A stretch of DNA of 64,000 nucleotides from positions 1,054,001 to 1,118,000 of the forward strand of contig NZ_CP102950.1 in assembly GCF_024741795.1 (NCBI RefSeq). The letters run 5' to 3'. How positions within the stretch are numbered: position 1 is the stretch's first letter; each line of letters opens with the position of its first letter. The notes under the pieces are model-generated. The model did not search any database, had not been told where the DNA came from, and was given only the letters and a program-made list of their open reading frames with translations. Positions 41,273-49,384 of this stretch are shown here, piece after piece. The stretch is from Arthrobacter sp. CJ23 (lineage in GTDB: Bacteria > Actinomycetota > Actinomycetes > Actinomycetales > Micrococcaceae). The translations under genes were made by a program, and so were the position numbers.

Positions 41273-41710
41273 ATGAGTGTCGTACGTGAATTCATGACCA
41301 CGAATGCCCAATGTATCGCAGAGGACAAGACACTGCAGGAAGCCGCCGCGCTGATGAGGGAACTGGACTGCGGTTCACTTCCGATCTGCGGCAGCGACGG
41401 CAAGCTGACCGGTTTCATCACTGACCGCGACATTGTGGTTAAGTGCGTTGCGGAAGGCCGGGATGCCCGCGAGGTCAAGGCCAGCGAGCTTGCCACGGGC
41501 AAGCCGCATTGGATCGACGCAGATGCCAGCGTGGACGACGCCATCGCCATGATGGAGAAGTGGCAGATCCGGCGCCTGCCCGTCATCACCGACCACAAGC
41601 TGGTGGGCATCATCAGCCAGGGCGACATCGCGCGCAACTACGACGAGGAACGCGTAGGCGAACTGGTGGAGCACATTTCCGCCAAGATGCCGATGGCCGA
41701 CATGTCGTAA
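41273..41710 (+). CDS. CBS-domain-pair protein
   Basis: A 145-residue stand-alone Bateman module. GGAGG lies just upstream of the ATG at 41273. The two CBS repeats are VREFMTTNAQCIAEDKTL with GKLTGFITDRDIVVK, and ATGKPHWIDADASVDDAI with RRLPVITDHKLVGIISQGDIARN. Such pairs bind adenine nucleotides or metals and regulate partners; no partner is visible. A hairpin with a short T-run follows the gene. Confidence 0.92.
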   Translation: MSVVREFMTTNAQCIAEDKTLQEAAALMRELDCGSLPICGSDGKLTGFITDRDIVVKCVAEGRDAREVKASELATGKPHWIDADASVDDAIAMMEKWQIRRLPVITDHKLVGIISQGDIARNYDEERVGELVEHISAKMPMADMS

Positions 41711-41735
41711 CCCCACAGCAAAGCCAACAGCCACC

Positions 41736-41768
41736 AAGCGCCGCGGAGCACAGTCCGTGGCGCTTTCT
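41736..41768 (+). terminator. Terminator after the CBS gene
   Basis: AAGCGCC-G-CGGA pairs with TCCG-T-GGCGCTT around the loop GCACAG and ends in TTTCT. It is a good intrinsic terminator shape. The only flaw in the stem is a G-T wobble. Confidence 0.75.
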
Positions 41769-41808
41769 GGTGGGCCCGAGCCGTGCACCGGAAGCCGCGC
41801 GCCGGAAG

Positions 41809-42105
41809 CTAAAGGAACGCCTCGCGGCCGGTTCCCTCACGCAGCACCAGTTCGCCGTCCTCAATGGAGACCAGCAGGCTCTTCGGCTTGCCGACGAGCT
41901 TCTTCGCGGCGCTGAGTTTGCGGCTGCTGACCTCCACGCCCACCGTGGCGCCCTTGGCCGGCAGTTCCACGGTCACCTCGGCAGCCATGCCCAGCAGCGT
42001 CCTGGTGGTGACGTCCCTGTCCCTGCGTGCCTCTTTGCCGTTGACGGTCACGGCCACCTCATCGGCGACGAACCCGTCCTGGAGGATGATCAGCAGTTCC
42101 TGCAT
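41809..42105 (-). CDS. Conserved-looking hypothetical protein, 98 residues
   Basis: A small, soluble, charged protein (MQELLIILQDGFVADEVAVT at the start, then VNGKEARRDRDVTTRTLLG and KLVGKPKSLLVSIEDGELVLR). The alternation of short strands suggests a beta-rich fold. I do not recognise a family. Codon use matches the neighbouring genes, and the frame is divergent from tex with a 88-base gap, which supports it being real. It converges on the CBS gene across the terminator. Confidence 0.6.
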   Translation of the reverse strand: MQELLIILQDGFVADEVAVTVNGKEARRDRDVTTRTLLGMAAEVTVELPAKGATVGVEVSSRKLSAAKKLVGKPKSLLVSIEDGELVLREGTGREAFL

Positions 42106-42193
42106 GCTCCCACTACAGCACTAACGGCGCCGCCGGGATAGGGGCGGACGGGCCGGAGCGGAAACTGTCGGCGGCTTAGGGCAAACTGTCAGA

Positions 42194-44719
42194 GTGACTC
42201 AACTTCTCCAGCACCAGTCAGCAGACACCGCCATCCACGCCCTGATCGCCGCGGAGCTCGGCGTCAAAGCCTGGCAGGTGAAGGCCGCCGTCGAACTGCT
42301 CGACGCCGGTTCCACCGTTCCGTTCATCGCCCGCTACCGCAAGGAAGTCACCGGGACGCTCGATGACACCCAGCTGCGCCAGCTCGAAGAGCGGCTGCGC
42401 TACCTGCGCGAACTGGAGGAGCGGCGCCGGACCATCCTGGAATCGATTGCCGCGCAGGGCAAGCTGACCCCGGAACTTGAGGCCGCCGTCGTGGGCGCCG
42501 ACACCAAGGCCCGGCTTGAGGACATCTACCTGCCCTTCAAATCCAAGCGCCGCACCAAGGCGCAGGTCGCCCGGGAAGCAGGGCTCGAACCGCTCGCCGA
42601 GGCGCTGCTCGCGAACCCGCAGCTCGATCCCGAGCGCGAGGCCGCCAAGTACCTGAACGCCGAGCACTCCATCGACGACGCCGCCGCGGCGCTCGCCGGC
42701 GCCCGCTCCATCCTGGTGGAGCGCGCGGCCCAGGACGCCGACCTCGCCGAGACCCTGCGCGAGCGCCTGTGGACGCAGGGGCGCATGGTCTCGCGAGTGA
42801 AGAAGGGCAAGGAAGCCGAGGGCCAGAAGTTCAAGGACTACTTCGAGTTCAGCCAGGTGCCGTCCGGCATGCCATCGCACCGCGTGCTCGCGCTGCTGCG
42901 CGGCGAGAAGGACGGCGTGCTGGAGCTGGATCTTGCCGAGGCGGAACCAGCCGACGACGCCGGGCTGGCCGCCGCCCGCGGTCGCTACGAGAACGCTGTG
43001 GCCAGGTTCCTTGGGGTCGCCGAGCGCGGCCGCCCCGCCGATGCCTGGCTCATGCAGACCGCCCAGATTGCCTGGCGCTCCAGGGTCCTGGACCGGCTGA
43101 CCACCGATCTGCGCGGACGCATGTTCGCCGATGCCGAGGACGAGGCCGTCCGCGTGTTCGCGGCGAACCTGCGGGACGTCCTGCTGGCCGCGCCGGCCGG
43201 AAACCGCGCCACCCTGGGCCTGGATCCGGGGCTGCGCACCGGCGTGAAGGTGGCGGTGGTGGACGGCACCGGCAAGGTGGTGGCCACCGATACCGTCTAC
43301 CCGCACGCGCCCGTGAAGAAATGGGACGAGGCCCTGGCCACGCTCGGGCGGCTGGCGAAGCAGCACGGGGTGGAACTTGTGGCGATCGGCAACGGCACCG
43401 CATCGCGGGAAACGGACAAGCTGGCCAGCGAGCTGATCAAGCAGCTCGGCGCTTCGGCCCCGGGCACCCCGGCGTCCGGCGTGCCGGCGCCGCAGAAACT
43501 GGTGGTGTCCGAGGCCGGCGCGTCCGTGTACTCGGCGTCGGCGCTGGCCGCTTCGGAGCTTCCCGGCATGGATGTGTCACTGCGCGGCGCGGTGTCCATT
43601 GCCCGCCGCCTGCAGGATCCGCTTGCCGAGCTGGTGAAGATCGAGCCGAAATCGATCGGCGTGGGCCAGTACCAGCACGATGTCACGGCCGCGAAGCTGG
43701 ACCGCAGCCTGGACGCCGTGGTGGAGGACTGCGTAAACGCCGTGGGCGTCGACGTGAACACGGCCTCGCCGGCGCTGCTGAGCCGCGTGGCCGGCGTCGG
43801 GCCGCTGCTGAGCGAGAACATCGTGGCCTACCGGAACGAGAATGGGCCGTTCGCGAAGCGTAGCGAGCTGAAGAAGGTGCCGCGCCTAGGCGCCAAGGCG
43901 TTCGAGCAGTGCGCCGGCTTCCTGCGCATCACCGGGGGAGCGGAACCCCTGGACGCCTCCAGCGTGCACCCCGAGGCGTACTCCGTGGCGCGGAAAATCC
44001 TGGCCGCTGCTGCCGGCAGCCCGGCGAGCTCCCTGGATCCGCAGGCCTTTGTGGACGGCACCTTCGGCCTGCCCACCGTCCGGGACATCATGGCCGAACT
44101 GGAAAAACCAGGCCGCGATCCGCGACCGGCTTTTGCTGCCGCGACCTTCTCCGAAGGCATCGAGAAGATCTCCGACCTCACACCCGGCATGATCCTGGAG
44201 GGCACGGTCACCAACGTGGCCGCATTCGGCGCCTTCGTGGATGTCGGAGTCCACCAGGACGGGCTGGTCCACGTCTCGGCGCTGTCCAACAAGTTCGTCT
44301 CTGACCCGCGGGAGATCGTGAAGTCCGGCCAGGTGGTGCGGGTGAAGGTGCTCGAAGCCGATCCCGAGCGGAAACGGATTTCCTTGACCCTGCGCCTGGA
44401 CGATGAACCGGGCGTCCGCAGCAGCGGGCCGCGGAATGCCGCGCCACGCAGCGCTGCACCGCGTGAAGGCAACGCACCACGCCAGGGCAACACACCTCGC
44501 GAAGGTGGCGCACCCCGCCAGGCCGCCGGTCCCCGGGGCGCCGCGCCGCGGAACGGCGCCCCGAACGCTGCCCGGTCAGCCGCCCCGAACGCAGCCCCGA
44601 AAGCGCCCGACGCAGCGCGCCGTGCCGCCCCCAAAACAGCCCCCAAGGCCGCCCCGCCGGCCAACACGGCCATGGCCGAAGCCCTGCGCCGGGCCGGTCT
44701 GGGAAAAAGAGAGCTGTAA
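42194..44719 (+). CDS. tex: Tex-family transcription accessory / RNA-binding protein
   Basis: An 841-residue Tex protein. The order of domains is standard: N-terminal helical part (GSTVPFIARYRKEVTGTLDD near 38), YqgF-like domain (LGLDPGLRTGVKVAVVDGTG near 341), helix-hairpin-helix pair (VDVNTASPALLSRVAGVGP near 517) and S1 domain (LEGTVTNVAAFGAFVDVGVH near 665). After residue 740 comes an Ala/Pro/Arg-rich low-complexity tail of about 80 residues with repeated NAPRQG/NTPREG units, a basic extension typical of high-GC actinobacteria. The GTG start at 42194 has no clear ribosome site. Tex binds RNA and affects transcription; it is broadly conserved. Confidence 0.95.
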   Translation: MTQLLQHQSADTAIHALIAAELGVKAWQVKAAVELLDAGSTVPFIARYRKEVTGTLDDTQLRQLEERLRYLRELEERRRTILESIAAQGKLTPELEAAVVGADTKARLEDIYLPFKSKRRTKAQVAREAGLEPLAEALLANPQLDPEREAAKYLNAEHSIDDAAAALAGARSILVERAAQDADLAETLRERLWTQGRMVSRVKKGKEAEGQKFKDYFEFSQVPSGMPSHRVLALLRGEKDGVLELDLAEAEPADDAGLAAARGRYENAVARFLGVAERGRPADAWLMQTAQIAWRSRVLDRLTTDLRGRMFADAEDEAVRVFAANLRDVLLAAPAGNRATLGLDPGLRTGVKVAVVDGTGKVVATDTVYPHAPVKKWDEALATLGRLAKQHGVELVAIGNGTASRETDKLASELIKQLGASAPGTPASGVPAPQKLVVSEAGASVYSASALAASELPGMDVSLRGAVSIARRLQDPLAELVKIEPKSIGVGQYQHDVTAAKLDRSLDAVVEDCVNAVGVDVNTASPALLSRVAGVGPLLSENIVAYRNENGPFAKRSELKKVPRLGAKAFEQCAGFLRITGGAEPLDASSVHPEAYSVARKILAAAAGSPASSLDPQAFVDGTFGLPTVRDIMAELEKPGRDPRPAFAAATFSEGIEKISDLTPGMILEGTVTNVAAFGAFVDVGVHQDGLVHVSALSNKFVSDPREIVKSGQVVRVKVLEADPERKRISLTLRLDDEPGVRSSGPRNAAPRSAAPREGNAPRQGNTPREGGAPRQAAGPRGAAPRNGAPNAARSAAPNAAPKAPDAARRAAPKTAPKAAPPANTAMAEALRRAGLGKREL

Positions 44720-44726
44720 CACTTTG

Positions 44727-44770
44727 TGCAATCTCGTTTGCAGAATAACCTTCTTGCAAACGAGATTGCA
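44727..44770. promoter_or_regulatory. Double operator upstream of the RpiR regulator
   Basis: TGCAATCTCGTTTGCA (44727-44742) and its exact inverse (44755-44770) are separated by 12 bases. Each 16-mer is itself a dyad, TGCAA-N6-TTGCA. This gives two back-to-back sites about 28 bases apart centre to centre, in AT-richer DNA, just before the RpiR gene. As a folded RNA it could also end tex transcripts, but the internal dyads favour protein binding. Confidence 0.7.
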
Positions 44771-44828
44771 TTTGTGCGCAGGCCCTGGCGTCCAATGAGT
44801 GCGGTCTCCTTCGTGGAAGGGCTCCTGC

Positions 44829-45683
44829 GTGTCCGTGGAGTTGGCAGGCGACGGCTGGCTTGATGACCTGTTGCCGGAATCCGGGCTGACCCCTTCGCAG
44901 CAGCGCGTGGCCGACGTCATCTCCAAGAACCCGCAGCTGGCGTCCTATGCGGACATCGCGGAGATCGCCAAGCGCACCGCCGTCAACAACTCCACCGTGG
45001 TCCGGGCCGCCCAAGCGATGGGCTTCCGCGGCTGGCCGGACCTGCAACGCGAATTGCGGGCCCGGTTCCTGGTGAAGATCACCACGGAGGACACCCTTAC
45101 GGTCCACGGCAACTACCGCAGCCCCGTGCACGACGCCATCAAGCACGACCTTGAGAACCTCCGCATGACCCTCGAATCGAACACGCCCGAGGACGTCGAA
45201 GGCGCCATCCGGACCCTCGCCGACGCCAAATCAATCCTGGTGGTCGGCATGGGGTCCTTCTCGGCGCCGGGCGTGGTCATGGCACACCTGGGTTCCACCA
45301 TGGGTTACCCCATTTCACTGGAAAGCCGCGGCGGAGTCTTCCTGGCCACGGCCTCCAACTCCCTGGGGCCGGGCGACGTGCTGGTGATCATCAATATCTG
45401 GAGGTCCATCAAGCAGGTGATCAAGGCCGCCGAGCTGGCCCACAAGGCCGGTGCCACCGTCGTCGCCATCACCGATATGCGCCGCGGGCGCCTGGCCGAA
45501 ATCGCGGACCACTCCCTGGTGGTTCCCAGCGAAGGCGTCTCCTTCTTCCAATCCGTCACCGCCACCACCTCCGTGGTGTACGGGCTGCTGGCCGGCATGG
45601 AGGCTGCGCATCCCGAGCGCAGCCGGGCCGTCATCCGCCGCTCGCAGCAGCTCTGGCACGAGCTCGACATCCACCTCGACTAA
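44829..45683 (+). CDS. RpiR-family transcriptional regulator (HTH + SIS)
   Basis: A 284-residue regulator from the GTG at 44829 (a start ten codons upstream is possible). The helix-turn-helix reads YADIAEIAKRTAVNNSTVVR near 50, followed by AMGFRGWPDLQREL. The SIS domain (about 120-260) shows ILVVGMGSFSAPGVVMAHL and DVLVIINIWRSIKQVIKAA, then VVAITDMRRGRLAEIADHSL. SIS domains bind phosphosugars or related ligands. The gene leads directly into the amidohydrolase and DUF3100 genes, and the double TGCAA-N6-TTGCA operator lies upstream, so it most likely regulates its own operon. Confidence 0.9.
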   Translation: MSVELAGDGWLDDLLPESGLTPSQQRVADVISKNPQLASYADIAEIAKRTAVNNSTVVRAAQAMGFRGWPDLQRELRARFLVKITTEDTLTVHGNYRSPVHDAIKHDLENLRMTLESNTPEDVEGAIRTLADAKSILVVGMGSFSAPGVVMAHLGSTMGYPISLESRGGVFLATASNSLGPGDVLVIINIWRSIKQVIKAAELAHKAGATVVAITDMRRGRLAEIADHSLVVPSEGVSFFQSVTATTSVVYGLLAGMEAAHPERSRAVIRRSQQLWHELDIHLD

Positions 45684-45709
45684 CAGACCCCAACTTAAGG
45701 ACCAGGCCA

Positions 45710-46993
45710 GTGGAACTCTCCGACATCATCCAAGCCTCCAACGGCGTTGAGGGCGAGATCGCCGCGAACGTCGGCCGGTGGAGCGAGCGCGTGTTGGCGC
45801 TGAGCCGCGCCATCCACGCCGACCCGGAGCTGTCGTTCGAGGAGGTCAGGGCAGCCGCCGCCATCACGGGGCTGCTCGAGGAGGCTGGCTTCGACGTCGA
45901 ACGCGGAACTGCGGGCCTGCCGACCGCCTTCACGGCGACCGCGGGCAGCGGCGAGCTGGTGGTTGCGCTGTGCGTCGAGTACGACGCACTGCCCGACGTC
46001 GGGCATGCCTGCGGACACAACCTCATCGCCGGTGCCTCCGTGGCGGCAGCGCTGGCGCTCCTGCCGCTCGTGGACGAACTCGGCATCACCCTCAAGGCCA
46101 TCGGCACCCCGGCCGAGGAGCACGGCGGCGGCAAGCAGCTGATGCTCGAACGCGGAGTGTTCGACGGCGTCGGGCTGGCCCTGATGGTCCACCCCGTCCA
46201 GGACGGACTCACCTACAACCCCACCGGCACCTCGGCCCAGGCCGTCGGCCGGTACCGCGCGACGTTCCACGGCCAGGCCTCGCACGCCGCGGCCGCCCCG
46301 CACCAGGGCGTCAATGCCGCCGACGCCGCCACCATCGCTCAGGTGGCCGTCGGCCTCCTGCGCCAGCAGATCCCGGGCGACCACCGCGTGGCCATGTACA
46401 TCAAGGAAGCCGGCTACGCCACCAACATCATCCCGGACCTCGCCGTGGTCGAATTTGAGTGCCGGGCGTTCACGCTGGGTGAGTACCACGCCCTGCACCA
46501 GCGGGTCCGGAACTGCTTCGAGGCGGGCGCCCTGGCCACCGGGACCACGCTGGAGATCGAAGCCAGCGAACCCCTCTACGAACCCCTTCTCCAGAACGAT
46601 GTCCTCGCCGGGCACTGGACCGATGCCATGGCCGCCTTCGGCTACGACGTCTCGCCGTCCCAGGGCCTCGGCGGTGGCTCCACCGACATGGGCAACATTT
46701 CCCAGGTCATCCCCAGCCTGCACCCGTGGCTGAGCATCCCGGGCGCCGATGTGCCTATTCACTCGCATAAATTCGCTGCCCTGGCCGACACACCCCAAGC
46801 CTACGGCGTGATGCTCGAAGGCGCAGTTGCCATGGCCTGGGCCGTGGCCGGTGTGGCCGCAAATCCCCAACAAAAGAAACAGTTCATCGCGGCAGCCCTC
46901 GCTTCTTCAGGAAACGCAGCTCCGTCAGGAACGGCAGGTCCGTCCGCGGCGAACGCAGCACAGTCTGCAGAAAACAAGGAAGGTGCCGCATGA
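45710..46993 (+). CDS. M20-family amidohydrolase (AbgB/ACY1L2-like)
   Basis: A 427-residue metallo-amidase. AAGGA precedes the GTG start at 45710. Family motifs are HADPELSFEEVRAA near residue 36, CVEYDALPDVGHACGHNLI near 90 (metal ligands), IGTPAEEHGGGKQLM near 130 and GQASHAAAAPHQGVNA near 188 (lid domain). LGGGSTDMGN near 325 and IPIHSHKF-like VPIHSHKFAA near 350 finish the site. Relatives cleave p-aminobenzoyl-glutamate or dipeptides such as carnosine-like compounds. It overlaps the DUF3100 membrane protein by ATGA, a pairing analogous to AbgAB with transporter AbgT. Confidence 0.88.
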   Translation: MELSDIIQASNGVEGEIAANVGRWSERVLALSRAIHADPELSFEEVRAAAAITGLLEEAGFDVERGTAGLPTAFTATAGSGELVVALCVEYDALPDVGHACGHNLIAGASVAAALALLPLVDELGITLKAIGTPAEEHGGGKQLMLERGVFDGVGLALMVHPVQDGLTYNPTGTSAQAVGRYRATFHGQASHAAAAPHQGVNAADAATIAQVAVGLLRQQIPGDHRVAMYIKEAGYATNIIPDLAVVEFECRAFTLGEYHALHQRVRNCFEAGALATGTTLEIEASEPLYEPLLQNDVLAGHWTDAMAAFGYDVSPSQGLGGGSTDMGNISQVIPSLHPWLSIPGADVPIHSHKFAALADTPQAYGVMLEGAVAMAWAVAGVAANPQQKKQFIAAALASSGNAAPSGTAGPSAANAAQSAENKEGAA

Positions 46994-48369
46994 GTACCAA
47001 GTCCCTTTCCCCAGGGCAGACCGTCGAGGCGCGCAAGACGCTGCCCATCGTCGCGCTGGCCCTGGCCATCGCCGTCGTCGTCCAGCTGATCGGGCAGTTC
47101 AAGCTCGATCTGGGCATCGGCGCGATCGTCGTGTTCCCCATGGTGTGGGGCCTCATCGCCGGCGTGCTCGTCTCCGTGCAGAAGTTCAAGCCGCTCGGCA
47201 TTGACCTGCAGAAGATCGCCGCAGCCCTGGTGGGCGTCGCCGTCATGCTGCTCGTGGCACGGCTCGCCTTCAACATCGGCCCCAGCCTGCCCACACTCGT
47301 GAAGGCCGGCCCGGCCCTGCTCCTGCAGGAAGTCGGCCACCTGCTGGGCACTATCGTCCTGGCCCTTCCGCTGGCCGTGCTGCTGCGCATGGGCAAGTCC
47401 ACCGTGGGTGCCACGTTCTCCCTGGACCGTGAGCCGTCCTTCGCCATGGTCAGCGAAAAGTACGGCCCGGACTCGGACCAGTACCGCGGCGTGCTCGCGA
47501 TGTACGTCTTCGGCACGCTGTTCGGCGCCGTGTACATCACGCTGCTGACCTCGCTGATTTCCAATTGGGGCATCTTCGATCCGCTGGCCCTCGCCATGGG
47601 CGCCGGCGTCGGCTCGGGTTCCATGATGGCCGCCGCCGCAGGCAGCATCATCGCCGCCTACCCTGGAGACAAGGAAGCCATCCTGGGCATGGCCGCGGTC
47701 TCCAACCTGATCACCACCATCCTTGGCGTCTACGTCGGCATCTACATCGCACTGCCGCTGGCCGACAAGTTCTACCGCCTGCTGACGCGCAAGGAAGCCC
47801 GCAAGGAAGCCCTGGTTTCCGCGTCCGCCGAGGCGGGCACCGCTGAGGTCTCCGAGGCCGACGCCGCAACCGCCGCCGAAGCTGCCGAGGCCAACCGCCG
47901 CTTCCGCGAACAGGTGGCCGAGAGCTCCGCCGAGGTCAAGCTGCCGTTGTGGGTCTCCATGGGTGCATTGTCCTTGGTGGGCATGGCCACCGCGTCCGTC
48001 GCCGCGAAGGGCTTCAACTGGTCGATCGTGGGCGGCTACGCGGTGCTGGTAGGCCTGATCCTGGTGAGCATGTTCCTGGCCAAGGTCTCCCGGAAGATCT
48101 CCGCGATTGTGTGGGCGACCACCATCGGCGCCCTGGTTTCGAGCCCATGGTCGCCAGTGGGCGAGATGCTGGTCAAGCTGGTGGGTGCCGTGGACTTCCT
48201 GTCCATCGCCACCGTGGTGCTGACCTGCGCCGGCCTCTCGCTGGGCAAGGACATCCCCTTGCTGCGGCAGATCGGCTGGAAGATCATCCCGGTAGGACTG
48301 GTGGCCATTACGGCCTCGTTCATCCTGTCCGCCATCATCGCCGAGTTCGCGCTCGGTATGTGGAGCTAG
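46990..48369 (+). CDS. DUF3100 multi-pass membrane protein (candidate transporter)
   Basis: A 459-residue integral membrane protein with ten or more hydrophobic segments in two halves, split by a charged Ala/Glu-rich cytoplasmic loop (about residues 265-315). Signature stretches are LDLGIGAIVVFPMVWGLIAG near 40 and MGAGVGSGSMMAAAAGSIIA near 205, and the second half again has a CAGLSLGKDIPLL motif near 415. I read this as the DUF3100 family, which has no proven function. The ATGA overlap with an M20 amidohydrolase and the upstream RpiR gene suggest it imports (or exports) the amidase substrate. Confidence 0.75.
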   Translation: MSTKSLSPGQTVEARKTLPIVALALAIAVVVQLIGQFKLDLGIGAIVVFPMVWGLIAGVLVSVQKFKPLGIDLQKIAAALVGVAVMLLVARLAFNIGPSLPTLVKAGPALLLQEVGHLLGTIVLALPLAVLLRMGKSTVGATFSLDREPSFAMVSEKYGPDSDQYRGVLAMYVFGTLFGAVYITLLTSLISNWGIFDPLALAMGAGVGSGSMMAAAAGSIIAAYPGDKEAILGMAAVSNLITTILGVYVGIYIALPLADKFYRLLTRKEARKEALVSASAEAGTAEVSEADAATAAEAAEANRRFREQVAESSAEVKLPLWVSMGALSLVGMATASVAAKGFNWSIVGGYAVLVGLILVSMFLAKVSRKISAIVWATTIGALVSSPWSPVGEMLVKLVGAVDFLSIATVVLTCAGLSLGKDIPLLRQIGWKIIPVGLVAITASFILSAIIAEFALGMWS

Positions 48370-48400
48370 TACTTCCGCACTAGCCTCAACGCACGGCCCT

Positions 48401-48482
48401 TTCAACGCACGACGCTAGCGCCCGGGTTCCCTTCGACAGGAACCCGGGCGCCGCATGTCGTTAACGGGGTCGCTACTGTCGC
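48401..48482. repeat. Hairpin repeat, copy 1
   Basis: About 80 bases that align (roughly four in five bases by eye) with 51226-51301. The core is a perfect 13-bp stem GCGCCCGGGTTCC/GGAACCCGGGCGC (48418-48430, 48439-48451) with loop CTTCGACA. Here it follows the DUF3100 gene and could also serve as its terminator. Confidence 0.75.
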
Positions 48483-48597
48483 TCGCCCGGCGCCTCACCT
48501 CGGGCGTTCGCCGTCCGTCGGAACGATGGTGTTGGTCCTGAACTGGCATGACACTCATCGTCCATTTGTCGCGTTCCAGCGGACCTCGTGCCGGAGT

Positions 48598-49149
48598 TCA
48601 AGGTGACTCTTGATCGTTTCCCTCCACGTTGTAAACGGGCGTTGATAGCAGGTCTACCAAAGCGATCACATCGACGGGTGAGGATGTGTCTACTTTGACG
48701 GTCCGCCCTATGCCTAGTGGAACTGCATTTGTTGACCAATCAGCCCAGTCCCGCTCTGCGGTGATACCGGTCGGATGAATCTCGTGGCGTTGGCGGTCTA
48801 TGTAACGTTTCCACGCCAGGCTGGCGGGGATTTCACACCAGACTTCAACGACCTCGGGACTACCTGATTGAGCTAAGCCGCCAGTTACAAAGCCAAGATC
48901 GCGTGGCCGGTACCACCACGATTCGACGATGACAGTGCCTGGAATCGCAGCGGCGACCTGCCACATGGTGTCTGAAGCGATCTGGCCAAGCCTGCCACTA
49001 GTTACCTGTCCCTGACTGATATCCGCGAGGAGTTCCTTGACTCTGTCTTTGGATACAACCGGCACACCTAGCTCCTCGCCGAGTTGTTCACTTAGAGTGC
49101 TTTTGCCCGCTCCGGGGAGACCATTTATGAGGATCACAGATTCAGCCAC
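48598..49149 (-). CDS. AAA_33-type P-loop kinase
   Basis: A 183-residue small kinase of the zeta-toxin/T4-polynucleotide-kinase-like AAA_33 group, starting at GTG 49149. The phosphate loop is ILINGLPGAGKSTLSEQLG at residue 6, followed by VVSKDRVKELLAD near 30. A second acidic segment IVESWWYRPRD near 73 and RQRHEIHP near 120 form the usual lid. The substrate is unknown. Base composition is visibly lower in GC than the neighbours, and the gene lies in a stretch bracketed by the hairpin repeat, so recent acquisition is likely. It could be a nucleotide/nucleoside kinase or an antibiotic-modifying kinase. Confidence 0.7.
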   Translation of the reverse strand: MAESVILINGLPGAGKSTLSEQLGEELGVPVVSKDRVKELLADISQGQVTSGRLGQIASDTMWQVAAAIPGTVIVESWWYRPRDLGFVTGGLAQSGSPEVVEVWCEIPASLAWKRYIDRQRHEIHPTGITAERDWADWSTNAVPLGIGRTVKVDTSSPVDVIALVDLLSTPVYNVEGNDQESP

Positions 49150-49384
49150 ATTTCATTGTGCCGTTCACCGGACCGATGTTCATTTTGCGTTCGATTCCGG
49201 GACTCCCGGCCCACCAACCGAGCTGTCCATGGCTGGGGGCCAATTCGGGTTATCCACGGCTGGAAATTGGGGGCCGTTGCGTAGCTCCCTGGCCGCAGTA
49301 GCGGTGGGTTGCCCATGAGAATTGTCCCCCGTGGGCAGCGGAACGATGGCGCGCACTTCGCGGCAATTGACAGCAATAGGAGCG

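Noticed and set aside
49150..49384. A gene in the gap between the P-loop kinase and the DUF222-HNH gene
   Set aside because: Frames there are short, begin without a ribosome site and show no family; the 235 bases hold nothing I can support.
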